DNA from: Tsukamurella pseudospumae
GTDB taxonomy: Bacteria > Actinomycetota > Actinomycetes > Mycobacteriales > Mycobacteriaceae
NCBI RefSeq assembly: GCF_001575205.1
Contig: NZ_LSRE01000011.1
Span: 1 to 64,000 of the forward strand
Direction of reading: 5' to 3'
Length of the DNA: 64,000 bases
The notes beneath the pieces were generated by a model. It was not told where the DNA came from. It did no database searches and worked only from the letters and a program-made list of their open reading frames with translations. A program made the position numbers and the translations under genes. This document shows, piece after piece, positions 14,804 through 23,268 of the stretch (positions within the stretch are counted from its first letter, which is position 1; each line of letters opens with the position of its first letter).

Positions 14804-15979
14804 TCAGAGACGCTCGATGATCGTTCCGTTCGCCATGCCGTTGCCCTCGCACATCGTCTGCAGGCCGTAGCGGCCGCCGGTGGCCTCCAGGTGATTGACC
14901 AGCGTCGTCAGCAGGCGGGTACCTGAGCCGCCGAGCGGGTGGCCCAGCGCGATGGCGCCGCCACGCGGGTTCAGGCGCGCAGGGTCGACGTCGAACTCAG
15001 CGGCCCAGGCCATCGGCACGGAGGCGAAGGCCTCGTTCACCTCGAAGGCGTCGATGTCGTCGATCCGCAGACCGGCGCGGGCGAGCACCTTGTGCGTCGC
15101 GGGGATCGGTCCGCTGAGCATGACCTCGGGGTCGGAGCCGACCACGGAGAAGGCGTGGAACCGCGCCCGCGGCCGCAGGCCCAGGGCCGCGGCCTTGTCC
15201 GCGCTCATGATCAGCGCGGCGGAGGCACCGTCGGTGAGCGGCGACGAGTTGCCGGGCGTGATCGACCAGTCGATCTCCGGGTACTGCTCCGCGAACCGGG
15301 GATCGGCGAAGGCCGGCTTCAGCCCGGCCAGGCTCTCGGCCGTCGTCGACGCCCGGACGGTCTCGTCGACGGTGTGCACGGCACCGTCGGGCAGCGCGAC
15401 GGGGACGATCTCACTGTCGAAACCACCGTCGGCCTGGGTGCGCGCCGCCCGGCGGTGCGACTCGGCCGCGAAGGTGTCGAGCGCCTCACGGTCGAATTTG
15501 CCACGAGCGGCGAGCAGTTCGGCACCGATGCCCTGGTGCGGCAGGCTCGGGAAGCGCGCCGCGAGCGGCGCGAACGGCGCACCACCGACGGGACTGGTCC
15601 CCATGGGCACACGGCTCATCGACTCGACACCGCCGGCGATCACCACGTCGTAGGCGCCGGCGATCACGCCCTGCGCCGCGAAATGCGCTGCCTGTTGCGA
15701 GGATCCGCACTGACGGTCGATCGTGGTGCCGGGTGTCTCGATCGGCAGGCCCGCGGCGAGAGCCGAGACCCGGGCGATGTTCAGGGCCTGATCCCCCACT
15801 TGCTGAACGCATCCGCCGATGACGTCCTCCACGAGGGCGGGGTCGAGGTCGTTGCGCTCGATGAGGGCGGAGATGACGCCCGCGAACAGGTCGACGGGGT
15901 GTACGGGATGCAGTGCCCCGCCGGGCTTCCCCTTCCCGGACGGGGTGCGGACGATGTCGACGATGACGGCGTCGGTCAT
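14804..15979 (-). CDS. Acetyl-CoA C-acyltransferase (thiolase)
   Basis: A 391-residue thiolase II-type enzyme, full length. The acylated nucleophile is Cys91 in IDRQCGSS. The NEAFA motif, the GHPLGGSG histidine and the C-terminal CEGNGMANG cysteine are all in place. It cleaves 3-oxoacyl-CoA with CoA, or condenses two acyl-CoAs. It is co-directional with, and 31 bp after, a 3-hydroxyacyl-CoA-dehydrogenase-type SDR, giving the last two steps of beta-oxidation. The unit shares an operator-like site with the aromatic cluster, suggesting it finishes side-chain or ring-cleavage product degradation there. Confidence 0.9.
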   Translation of the reverse strand: MTDAVIVDIVRTPSGKGKPGGALHPVHPVDLFAGVISALIERNDLDPALVEDVIGGCVQQVGDQALNIARVSALAAGLPIETPGTTIDRQCGSSQQAAHFAAQGVIAGAYDVVIAGGVESMSRVPMGTSPVGGAPFAPLAARFPSLPHQGIGAELLAARGKFDREALDTFAAESHRRAARTQADGGFDSEIVPVALPDGAVHTVDETVRASTTAESLAGLKPAFADPRFAEQYPEIDWSITPGNSSPLTDGASAALIMSADKAAALGLRPRARFHAFSVVGSDPEVMLSGPIPATHKVLARAGLRIDDIDAFEVNEAFASVPMAWAAEFDVDPARLNPRGGAIALGHPLGGSGTRLLTTLVNHLEATGGRYGLQTMCEGNGMANGTIIERL

Positions 15980-16010
15980 GGCTGTGTTCCTTACGATTCG
16001 GGGTGGCTGG

Positions 16011-16769
16011 TCAGCGCGGGGCCATGCGGATGGCGCCGTCGAGGCGAATGGTCTCGCCGTTGAGCATCGGGTTGCCCACGACGGCGGCGACGAGATCCGC
16101 GTACTCGGACGGGTCGCCGAGCCGCGCGGGGTGCGGCACCTGCGCGCCGAGCGAGGCGCGGGCCTCCTCCGGCAGAGTGCCCAGCAGCGGCGTGAGGAAC
16201 AGGCCCGGCGCGATGGTGACGACACGGATCGCGACGGAAGCCAGGTCACGGGCGATCGGCAGGGTCATGCCCACGACGCCGCCCTTGGACGCGGAGTAGG
16301 CGGCCTGCCCGATCTGGCCGTCGAAGGCCGCGACCGACGCGGTGTTGACGATGACGCCTCGTTCCTCGCCGTCGAGATCGTTTCCGGCGATCGCGGTGGC
16401 GGCCAGGCGGATCACGTTGAACGTGCCGATCAGGTTGACCGAGATCACCTTCGAGAAGGCGTCCATTGGGAACGGGCCCTTCTTGCCGGTGGTCTTGATC
16501 GCGTTGCCGATGCCGGCGCAGTTCACGACGACCGCGAGCGTGCCCTCGTCGTTCGCGAGGTCGACCGCCGCCTGCACCGCGGCCTCGTCGGTGACGTCCG
16601 CGGGCACGAAGCGGACCGCGTCGCCGAGCGCGGTGAGCGCCGCGGTGTCCGCGGCCGGGAGGTCGACGGCGACCACCCGGGCGCCGCCCGCGACGAGCCG
16701 GGTGACCGTCGCGAGGCCCAGGCCCGATGCACCACCGGTCACGAGCGCGGTCTTGTTCTGCAGGTTCAT
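16011..16769 (-). CDS. SDR, 3-hydroxyacyl-CoA dehydrogenase (HSD10-like)
   Basis: A 252-residue short-chain dehydrogenase. The cofactor site is [11 protein letters not shown], followed by DLPAAD (an Asp favouring NAD), NCAGIG, a catalytic Ser in [11 protein letters not shown] and YSASKGG. The insert [11 protein letters not shown] is typical of the human HSD10/mycobacterial type II 3-hydroxyacyl-CoA dehydrogenase group. With the downstream thiolase it makes a 3-hydroxyacyl-CoA to acyl-CoA module. The promoter faces the divergent ridA gene across a region holding a MarR-type operator and a second palindrome (16805-16814). Confidence 0.85.
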   Translation of the reverse strand: MNLQNKTALVTGGASGLGLATVTRLVAGGARVVAVDLPAADTAALTALGDAVRFVPADVTDEAAVQAAVDLANDEGTLAVVVNCAGIGNAIKTTGKKGPFPMDAFSKVISVNLIGTFNVIRLAATAIAGNDLDGEERGVIVNTASVAAFDGQIGQAAYSASKGGVVGMTLPIARDLASVAIRVVTIAPGLFLTPLLGTLPEEARASLGAQVPHPARLGDPSEYADLVAAVVGNPMLNGETIRLDGAIRMAPR

Positions 16770-16929
16770 CGAGCACGTCCTTCTGCGGTGTCACCAAGTG
16801 ACAGAATGATCATTAACTTGTAACACATCGACGATGCCCCGGTCCAGCTCCGTCTCCGTTTCCGAGCCCGCATACGCGAACTCCACGCCACTCGCCGGCG
16901 GATGACCTCGCGCATATAGTTCACATATC

Positions 16930-16953
16930 AACTACTAAGCGCTAAACTTTAGA
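16930..16953. promoter_or_regulatory. Operator-like site A (MarR regulon candidate)
   Basis: On the minus strand this reads AAAGTTTAGCGCTTAGTAGT. It is nearly the same as sites at 20376 and 30105; shared core AGTTKAGCRCTWAG. It lies 30 bp before ridA and in the divergent promoter of the thiolase/SDR operon, next to a MarR-type regulator gene. Binding by that regulator is inferred. Confidence 0.7.
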
Positions 16954-16982
16954 GGTCAGCCCCCGACCGAAAGCTGGGAACC

Positions 16983-17348
16983 ATGTCGTTCGCCTCCCCC
17001 GCATCCCACCCCTACAGCCCCGCCGTCGCCACCGGCAACCTCGCGTTCGTCTCGGGCGCGCTCTCCGTCGACCCCGAGGGAAACGCGGTCGAGGGCCGCA
17101 CCGAGGCCCTCGACGCGGCGATCGACCGCATGACGGAGCGGCTCGCGACCGTGGGCGGGCAGCTCTCGGACGTCGTGAAGCTCACGTACTACGTCACCGA
17201 CCTGACCCTCCGCGACGATGCGAACGCCCAGTTCGAGCGGATCTTCGCCGAGCCCCGTCCCGCCCGGACCTTCCTCGCCGTCGCCGGACTGCCGTACGGC
17301 GCCTCCGTGGAGATCGACGCGATCGCCGCGCTGCCGCAGCGCCCCTGA
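16983..17348 (+). CDS. RidA/YjgF family protein (Rid deaminase)
   Basis: A 121-residue trimeric RidA-fold protein. Family landmarks are SHPYSPAVATGNLAFVSGAL, VVKLTYYVTDL and PARTFLAVAGLPYGASVEID (the Arg and Glu of the ligand pocket). RidA proteins hydrolyse reactive enamines and imines; relatives in aromatic pathways deaminate 2-aminomuconate-type intermediates. It is the first gene after operator site A and is followed by the MarR regulator, so it is likely part of the catabolic regulon. Which imine or enamine it handles here is unknown. Confidence 0.85.
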   Translation: MSFASPASHPYSPAVATGNLAFVSGALSVDPEGNAVEGRTEALDAAIDRMTERLATVGGQLSDVVKLTYYVTDLTLRDDANAQFERIFAEPRPARTFLAVAGLPYGASVEIDAIAALPQRP

Positions 17349-17431
17349 GGCCCCGCGGCCCGGTCCGGAATCCTGCGGGATCGAGATGCTGGTATTGATA
17401 TGGCATACACGCCGGACACAGGAGGCAGGGA

Positions 17432-17983
17432 ATGGGACGAGCAGGATCGGGCCGTCGGGATCAACGTCCGGCCGACGCCGTCGACCAGGCGACGGAGCAA
17501 TGGCACGAGACGTGGCCCGACCTCGACGTCTCTCCCCTCCAGGTGTTCGGCAGGCTGCACCGCTCGTACGTGCGGTACGCGGCCAGCCTCACCGACCTGT
17601 TCGCCCGGCATGACATCAACATCGCCTCGTTCGACGTCCTGACGGCGCTCCGCCGCTCGGGCGCGCCGTACCGGATGACCTCCCGCGATCTCGCAGAGTC
17701 GTCGCTGGTCAGTACCGGCGGCGTCACCCTGCGCGTCGACCGCCTCGAGGCGGCGGGCCTCGTCACCCGCGAGCGGGACGTCGACGACCGGCGGGTGGTC
17801 TACGTCCGCCTCACCGATGCGGGACTCGACAAGATCCACACGGTGGCCCGCGAACACTTCGCCAACGAGGCGGACATGCTCGCCGGACTCGAGGCCGACG
17901 AGCGAACCGAACTGGGGTCACTGCTCTCACGCCTGGAGACATCGATCGTCACCGCGAAGGCCCCCGGGCCCGATCCGGCCTGA
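17432..17983 (+). CDS. MarR-family transcriptional regulator
   Basis: A 183-residue winged-helix regulator. The dimerisation helix is followed by recognition-helix text (RDLAESSLVSTGGVTLRVDR) and the wing LVTRERDVDDRRVVYVRLTD, both classic MarR. An AGGAGG site precedes the ATG. MarR proteins usually repress catabolic operons and release DNA when they bind an aromatic pathway compound. Three copies of a near-palindromic site in the promoters at 16930, 20376 and 30105 make it the prime candidate controller of the 14.8-30.1 kb island. It is 83 bp downstream of ridA. Confidence 0.85.
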   Translation: MGRAGSGRRDQRPADAVDQATEQWHETWPDLDVSPLQVFGRLHRSYVRYAASLTDLFARHDINIASFDVLTALRRSGAPYRMTSRDLAESSLVSTGGVTLRVDRLEAAGLVTRERDVDDRRVVYVRLTDAGLDKIHTVAREHFANEADMLAGLEADERTELGSLLSRLETSIVTAKAPGPDPA

Positions 17984-18001
17984 TCGCCCGCACGACGCCG
18001 A

Positions 18002-18037
18002 AACGGGCGGTGGCGCGGAACCGCACCACCGCCCGTT
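18002..18037. terminator. Bidirectional terminator between marR and the Rieske oxygenase operon
   Basis: AACGGGCGGTGG and CCACCGCCCGTT form a perfect 12-bp stem with a 12-nt loop, lying between two convergent genes. The A/T-rich ends on both strands fit bidirectional function. Confidence 0.85.
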
Positions 18038-18049
18038 CACGTCCGGGTC

Positions 18050-19078
18050 TCAGCCGAGCAGCGCCTTGGCCTGCGCCTGCGCCTTCCCCTTGAACAACCT
18101 CCGCAGCCGGACGATGCCCAAGTCGTGCTGGTAGAGATTCTCCGCCGCGTCGGTGTCGGTCGCCATGCCCTCCAGCATCACGCGGTCCTGTTCGAGCACC
18201 ACCCAGTGGTCGTCCTCGAGCTTGGTCCGGTACAGGAACCGCCACACGTCGCGCTCCCAGCCCTCCACCTTGCGGTAGCGCCAGAAGAAGACCGCCGTCC
18301 GGTTCTCGTCGATCGGGGTGCCCATCCCGACGATGCCGAACACACCGCCCGGTCCCGCGGACGCCGGGTAGGGGATCGACAGGTTCACCCAATCGCCCCC
18401 GGTGAAGCTGTACTCGACCCAGTCGAAGTTCTTGCCGATCTGGTCGGTCTTCTCGAAGAAGAAGCCGCGGTCGGTCTCGCGGATACGGAACCGGGCCGAG
18501 GACTCACCCTCGGACATCGAATGCGAATCGTTGTGCAAGTAGGCGCCGTGCATCGGGTCGAGCAGGTTCTCGAGAGTGAAGCGCCACGGCGCGTCCCACT
18601 CGGCGTAGCAGAGGAAGCTCGAGATCTCGGGATCCTCGAGGGGCTCGGGCAGCCCGAACTCCACGGGCTCGGAGTCCCGGGAGCCGGCGAAGAACGCCAT
18701 GACCGCGCCGCCGATCTCACGGACCGGCAGGCTGGTGACCAGCTCCTGCCCCTCGAGCGGGCAGCCCGGCATGCCGGGGACGGCGACGACGGTGCCGCTG
18801 CCGTCCACCTGGACCCCGTGGTACTTGCACTGCACCCGGTCGCCCAGGTGCATGCCCTGCGACAGCGGTGCACCGCGATGCGGGCACCGGTCGGCGAGCA
18901 TCCGGACGGTGCCGTCGGACAGGCGGAAGAGCAGCCAGTCCTGACCCCAGCGGGTGATCCGGCGCATGCCACCGGTCTCGACGAAGTCCGACGGGCAGAT
19001 CGCGTACCACTGGTCGCGCAGACCCGTGGCCAGGATCCGCTCGGCGTCGAGCCCCTGCTGCTTGTAGTAGTTGGCCAT
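18050..19078 (-). CDS. Rieske non-heme iron oxygenase, alpha subunit
   Basis: A 342-residue ring-hydroxylating or demethylating oxygenase. The Rieske [2Fe-2S] ligands are Cys65 and His67 (CPHRG) and Cys84 and His87 (CKYHG). The mononuclear iron site is in ENLLDPMHGAYLH (Asp174, His177, His182). At 342 residues it belongs to the short, alpha-only branch of phthalate/vanillate-type enzymes rather than the larger naphthalene type with a beta subunit. A small HTH-like gene ends 1 bp upstream and a PDR-type reductase gene follows it, making a two-component system. Substrate unknown. Confidence 0.9.
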   Translation of the reverse strand: MANYYKQQGLDAERILATGLRDQWYAICPSDFVETGGMRRITRWGQDWLLFRLSDGTVRMLADRCPHRGAPLSQGMHLGDRVQCKYHGVQVDGSGTVVAVPGMPGCPLEGQELVTSLPVREIGGAVMAFFAGSRDSEPVEFGLPEPLEDPEISSFLCYAEWDAPWRFTLENLLDPMHGAYLHNDSHSMSEGESSARFRIRETDRGFFFEKTDQIGKNFDWVEYSFTGGDWVNLSIPYPASAGPGGVFGIVGMGTPIDENRTAVFFWRYRKVEGWERDVWRFLYRTKLEDDHWVVLEQDRVMLEGMATDTDAAENLYQHDLGIVRLRRLFKGKAQAQAKALLG

Positions 19079-19079
19079 C

Positions 19080-19319
19080 TCAGGCTCCCTTCACACTCAT
19101 CTCGTGGGTGAACGTCTCGGTGGTCCACGGCTTACCGTCAGGGGCGTGGATGCCCACATCGTTGAGGCCCTCCACGAGGCCCCGCAGGTCGTGCGTCCCG
19201 GTCGCGAAGACCGCCCGGATCGCGTTGGCGAGCTTGTCGTCGTAGGGCGTCAGGGGACCGCGGCGGGTCTGGTTGGGGACCAGGTACGCGGGTTCGGCGG
19301 TGTGGGTTGTCATCGTCAC
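19080..19319 (-). CDS. Small recombinase-like HTH protein associated with the Rieske oxygenase
   Basis: A 79-residue protein directly upstream (1-bp gap) of the oxygenase gene. The text LVPNQTRRGPLTPYDDKLAN followed by GLVEGLNDVGIHAPDGKPWT resembles the recombinase-like HTH domain seen as a companion of some Rieske oxygenases. Residues such as NDVGIHAPDGKPWTTETF mimic the resolvase C-terminal domain, but there is no catalytic domain. It might act as a small oxygenase subunit rather than as a DNA-binding protein. Function unproven. Confidence 0.65.
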   Translation of the reverse strand: MTMTTHTAEPAYLVPNQTRRGPLTPYDDKLANAIRAVFATGTHDLRGLVEGLNDVGIHAPDGKPWTTETFTHEMSVKGA

Positions 19320-19350
19320 TCCATCGGTTGGGCTGGGGCTGTTTCGCGGG

Positions 19351-20307
19351 TCAGATGTCGAGCACGAGCTCGTCGGACAGGGCGCGGGAGACGCAGAGCA
19401 TCATGGTTTCGCCGGTCTCCTGTTCGTCGGCCGACAGGATCGAGTCGCGATGGTCGGGTTGGCCGCAGAGCACGCGCGTCTCGCAGCTCCCGCAGATGCC
19501 GTCCCGGCACGAGTTGGGCACGTCGATGCCCACGCCCTCGAGCGCGTCCATGATCGAGACGCCGGGGGCGACCGTCACCGCGATCTCCGAGCGCTCGGCG
19601 ACCACTCGGAATTCGGTGTCCGAGGACGATTCCCCGGCCTCGCGCGGCACGGACTTGAACCGCTCGAGCTGGATGCATCCGCTCGGCCAGGCCGCACCGG
19701 TCTCCTCCACCGCTGCGAGCAGCGGCTCCGGGCCGCAGGCGTACACGAGAGTGTCCGGCCGTGCGGTGCCCATGATCGAGGGCAGGTCGAGGATGCCCTC
19801 GGCGTCCTGGGGCACGAGGTGCACACGGTCGCCGTACCCGGCGAGCTCGCCCAGGAACGACATCGAATCCAGGCTGCGCCCGCCGTAGTGCAGCTCCCAG
19901 CGCGCGCCACGGCGCTCGGCTTCGGCCACCATCGCCAGGATCGGCGTGATGCCGATGCCGCCGGCGAGGAACACGTACTCGGGCGAGTCGATCAGGTCGA
20001 AGTTGTTCCGCGGGCCCGCGGTCGGCAGGAGGTCACCCGGGCGCAGGCGCTCGTGGACGTAGCGCGATCCGCCGTGCCCGGCCTCCTCCTTGAGCACCGC
20101 GACCCGGTACCGGGTCTTGTCCGTGGGGTCGCCGCACAGCGAGTACTGCCGGATCAGGCCGGACCCGAGGTGCACGTCGATGTGGGCCCCCGGCGCCCAC
20201 TCGGGCAACGACTCGCCCGCCGGGTGCTCGAGCACCAGCGAGACGACGTTGTCGGACTCCCAGCGCAACTGGCGGACGCGGAGCTGAAGGGCGTCAGCTA
20301 CTGACAT
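19351..20307 (-). CDS. PDR/VanB-type oxygenase reductase
   Basis: A 318-residue reductase. The N-terminal FMN-binding barrel contains RQYSLCGDP, the NAD domain has GGIGITPILAM, and the C-terminal plant-type [2Fe-2S] domain has CRDGICGSCETRVLCG with the last cysteine in MMLCVS. It passes electrons from NAD(P)H through FMN and the iron-sulfur centre to a Rieske oxygenase. Gene order (reductase, small protein, oxygenase) and common strand make the 18050 gene its partner. It is the first gene after operator site B, so this trio has its own promoter. Confidence 0.9.
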   Translation of the reverse strand: MSVADALQLRVRQLRWESDNVVSLVLEHPAGESLPEWAPGAHIDVHLGSGLIRQYSLCGDPTDKTRYRVAVLKEEAGHGGSRYVHERLRPGDLLPTAGPRNNFDLIDSPEYVFLAGGIGITPILAMVAEAERRGARWELHYGGRSLDSMSFLGELAGYGDRVHLVPQDAEGILDLPSIMGTARPDTLVYACGPEPLLAAVEETGAAWPSGCIQLERFKSVPREAGESSSDTEFRVVAERSEIAVTVAPGVSIMDALEGVGIDVPNSCRDGICGSCETRVLCGQPDHRDSILSADEQETGETMMLCVSRALSDELVLDI

Positions 20308-20375
20308 GGTCGTGATCCTTCGAGACGGTGAGTGTGAGCGGTGGCTGGCCGCGGCGACAATGTGACTTTGCTCTC

Positions 20376-20399
20376 AATAGTTTAGCGCTAAGTTATTAA
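20376..20399. promoter_or_regulatory. Operator-like site B (MarR regulon candidate)
   Basis: AATAGTTTAGCGCTAAGTTA lies 70 bp before the reductase start and just past the end of the FAD monooxygenase gene. The core TTTAGCGCTAA is the most symmetric of the three copies (sites A, B and C). It probably controls the oxygenase trio. Confidence 0.7.
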
Positions 20400-20446
20400 G
20401 AAGGGAACACCTTCCGGAGAATCGGTCCCGTCCGGCGTCCCCGCGC

Positions 20447-21619
20447 TCAGGCGACGGTGCCGGGCACCGTCGTGGGAACGGACCAGGCGTCGTACCCGTA
20501 GACCCAGTCGCCGGAGCCCTCGGACTTGAGCCAATCGTTCCCCCGCGAACCGATCTGGATGCGCGCCGTGCGCGGGCGCCGCTCGGCCTCGTAGGCCCGG
20601 ACGGCGTCCGCCGCCCGGGCATGGGCGGCGAGCATCCTGCTCAGCACCACCGCGTCCTCGATCGCCTGACCGGCGCCCTGCGCCATGAAGGGCATCATCG
20701 GATGGCATGCGTCGCCCAGTAGGACCGCGCGGCCCGCCGACCATTCGGCCAGTGGATCGCGCACGTACAGAGCGGATTTGAGGGTCTCGTCGCAGCCCTC
20801 GAGGAGGGCTCGGGCCTCCGGATGGAAGCCCTCGTACAGCGCACGCAGCTCGTCGACGCTGCCCGGCGTGGTCCACGACTCCTCGGTCCACTCCTCCTGC
20901 CCGACGGTGGCGAAGACGAAGATCTCCTCGCCGCGGGTCAGCGGGAAGGTGACGATCTGGGTCGATCGGTCCGGCCCCCACCATTTGGTGAACGAGTCGA
21001 GGTTCGGAACGCCCGTCAGGCGCGAGGCGGGGACCACGGAGCGGAAGGCGACCACGCCGGTGAAGGTCGGACGCTCCGCGCCGAACATCGCCGTCCGCAC
21101 CCGCGAATGGATGCCGTCGGCGCCGATCACCAGGTCCGCTTCCTCCGCCGAGCCGTCCGCGAAACGGAGAACGGCACCGTCGGAGTCGGTTGCGCCCCCG
21201 GGATCGACCGACTCGATCCGGCTACCGAAGCGTACCGTCGCCGCGGGTAGGCGGTCCTCGAGCGCTGAGATCAGATCGCCGCGGTGGAGGGTGAGCTGCG
21301 GCGCACCGTAACGGATCTCCGCGTCCTCACCCATCGCGATCCGCGAGGTCTCCACGCCGGTGTCCCAGGTCCGGCTGATCCGGTACCGGGGGCGCGCGGC
21401 GTTCTCGCGCAGCCGTTCGCCCAGCCCGCCGCCGAGCCCGTCGCCGAGCCCGTCGAGGGCGCGCACGGCGTTCGGGGTGAGGTTGATGTCCGCGCCGACG
21501 CGGGCGAACCGCGAGGCCTGCTCGTGGACGACGACATCGATCCCCTGCGCACGCAGAGCGATCGCCGCGGTCAAGCCGCCGATGCCGCCGCCGACGACGG
21601 CGACGGTGCCCGCCCCCAC
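20447..21619 (-). CDS. FAD-dependent aromatic monooxygenase (salicylate/3-hydroxybenzoate hydroxylase-like)
   Basis: A 390-residue class A flavin monooxygenase. FAD-binding motifs are VVGGGIGGLTAAIALRAQG, the middle DG motif VIGADGIHSRVRTAMFG and the late GDACHPMMPFMAQGAGQAIED. It would hydroxylate a phenolic ring using NAD(P)H and O2. It starts with GTG 1 bp after the TPP-enzyme stop, so it is coupled to that gene. In the pathway it may prepare a catechol or hydroquinone for the VOC dioxygenase encoded upstream. Substrate unknown. Confidence 0.85.
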   Translation of the reverse strand: MGAGTVAVVGGGIGGLTAAIALRAQGIDVVVHEQASRFARVGADINLTPNAVRALDGLGDGLGGGLGERLRENAARPRYRISRTWDTGVETSRIAMGEDAEIRYGAPQLTLHRGDLISALEDRLPAATVRFGSRIESVDPGGATDSDGAVLRFADGSAEEADLVIGADGIHSRVRTAMFGAERPTFTGVVAFRSVVPASRLTGVPNLDSFTKWWGPDRSTQIVTFPLTRGEEIFVFATVGQEEWTEESWTTPGSVDELRALYEGFHPEARALLEGCDETLKSALYVRDPLAEWSAGRAVLLGDACHPMMPFMAQGAGQAIEDAVVLSRMLAAHARAADAVRAYEAERRPRTARIQIGSRGNDWLKSEGSGDWVYGYDAWSVPTTVPGTVA

Positions 21620-21620
21620 C

Positions 21621-23255
21621 TCACGCCTCCTCGGCGTCGGGCACCGATACCGGCGGCGTGAACGGTGCCGGCATCTCCCCGTAGCTCGCCAGGTCGACCT
21701 CGACGATCACCGGGCGGCGCAGGTCGACGGCCTCACGCAGGATCGGGCCGGCCTGCTCGGACGTGGCGATGCACCGGTACTCGAGACCGAGCGCGGCGCT
21801 CAGCATCTCGAACGACGGTGTCGCCAAGTCCACCGCGTAGGTGCTCTGTCCGAGGCCCTGCTGCATGTTCCGCAGAACGCCGTAGCCGCGGTCGTTGAAG
21901 ACCACCAGCACGAGCCAGGGCTGCTCCTGCGCCATCGTCATCAACTCGCCGAAGTGCACGGCCAGGCCCCCGTCACCGACCATGCCGACGGTGGGGCGGG
22001 TCTCGTCGGCGAGCGCCGCGCCGATCGCCATCCCGAGGCCCTGGCCGATACCGCCGCCGCGCGGGAAGATGTTCGAGCGCGGATCGTACATGGGCAGAAG
22101 GCGATTGCCCCACGAGCTGGAGGCGATGGTGACATCACGGGCGACCACGGCGTCCCGCGGGACGGACGCGCGGATCGCATCGGCGAGGAGCGCGTGCGGG
22201 CCGAGCCCGGCGCGCTGGCGCGCACGGACCTCGTCGCGGGTGCTGCGCGCGCGCTCCGTCCACGCGGGGTCCGCGGCTCCCAGGCCGGCGGCCGTCAGCG
22301 CGGTCAGCACGGCGGCCGCATCACCTACCACTCCGGTCGCAGGGTAGACGCGGCCGATCGCGGCCTCGTCGAGGTCGACCTGCACATGGACCGTCGGCAC
22401 GGGCATCGCGTAGTCACCGGTCTCGTTGGAGCGGAAATGCGTTCCAATGCTGAGCAACACGTCAGCATCGGCGAGCAGCTCGCGGCCGAGCGGCGAGTTG
22501 CCGTAGTTGCCGATGCAGAGCTCGTGATCCTCAGGGACCGCGCCGCGCCCGGAGTTGCTGGTCAGTAGAGCCGCACCCCAGCTCTCGACGAGTCCGGCGA
22601 GCTCGGCGCCGGCCCGGGCCACGCCGCCACCCGCCCAGATGACCGGCCGGCGGGCGCCGCGCAGCGCCTCGACGGCCCCTGCGATCGCGGCGTCCGACGG
22701 TGCCGTGCCCGCCTCCGGCTCGGGCGCGGCGGCGGGCTCCACCACCTGCGCCGAGTACTGCAGGTCGATCGGCCACTCGATACTGACGGGGCCGCCCGGC
22801 CGCTCGAGCGCGCGCGCCACACCGGCCCGGAGCACCTTGCCCGCGCCGTCCGCGTCGACGATCGTCTCGGCGTGATGCGAGACCGCGGTCAGCATCCCCA
22901 GCTGATCCTTCGTCTCGTGGATGAAGCCGCGGCCGGAACCGAGGTACCGGCTCTCGATGTTGCCGGTCACGTGCAGCACCGACGTACCGGAGCTCAGCGA
23001 CTCGATCAGCGCCCCGGCGGCGTTCCCCGCGCCGGTGCCGGTGCTGGTCAGCGCACAGCCCAGGCCGCCGGTCGCGCGGGCGTAGCCGTCCGCGGCGTTG
23101 ACCGCCGAGGCCTCGTGCCGGACCGGCACGAACCGCAGGTCCCGGCTGACGGCCTGGACCAGCGGCTGGTTGTGGACGCTGACCACGCCGAAGACCGTGT
23201 CGACGCCGGCCTCTCGAAGCACCTGCACCAGCAGGTCGCCACCGTTGCTCTTCAT
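21621..23255 (-). CDS. Thiamine-diphosphate-dependent enzyme (2-oxo acid decarboxylase / acetolactate synthase family)
   Basis: A 544-residue TPP enzyme. The catalytic Glu sits in VRHEASAVNAADGYARATGG, and the TPP/Mg site is GDGGLAVHFGELMTM ending VVFNDRGYG. The ATG at 23255 has GAGGAGAAGAG upstream. The family includes acetolactate synthase, benzoylformate decarboxylase and C-C lyases; sequence alone does not separate them. In an aromatic cluster, decarboxylation of an aryl-2-oxo acid or cleavage of a ring-derived 2-oxo acid is plausible. It lies between an SDR and the FAD monooxygenase in a tightly spaced operon. Confidence 0.8.
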   Translation of the reverse strand: MKSNGGDLLVQVLREAGVDTVFGVVSVHNQPLVQAVSRDLRFVPVRHEASAVNAADGYARATGGLGCALTSTGTGAGNAAGALIESLSSGTSVLHVTGNIESRYLGSGRGFIHETKDQLGMLTAVSHHAETIVDADGAGKVLRAGVARALERPGGPVSIEWPIDLQYSAQVVEPAAAPEPEAGTAPSDAAIAGAVEALRGARRPVIWAGGGVARAGAELAGLVESWGAALLTSNSGRGAVPEDHELCIGNYGNSPLGRELLADADVLLSIGTHFRSNETGDYAMPVPTVHVQVDLDEAAIGRVYPATGVVGDAAAVLTALTAAGLGAADPAWTERARSTRDEVRARQRAGLGPHALLADAIRASVPRDAVVARDVTIASSSWGNRLLPMYDPRSNIFPRGGGIGQGLGMAIGAALADETRPTVGMVGDGGLAVHFGELMTMAQEQPWLVLVVFNDRGYGVLRNMQQGLGQSTYAVDLATPSFEMLSAALGLEYRCIATSEQAGPILREAVDLRRPVIVEVDLASYGEMPAPFTPPVSVPDAEEA

Positions 23256-23268
23256 GGTTCTCTTCTCC

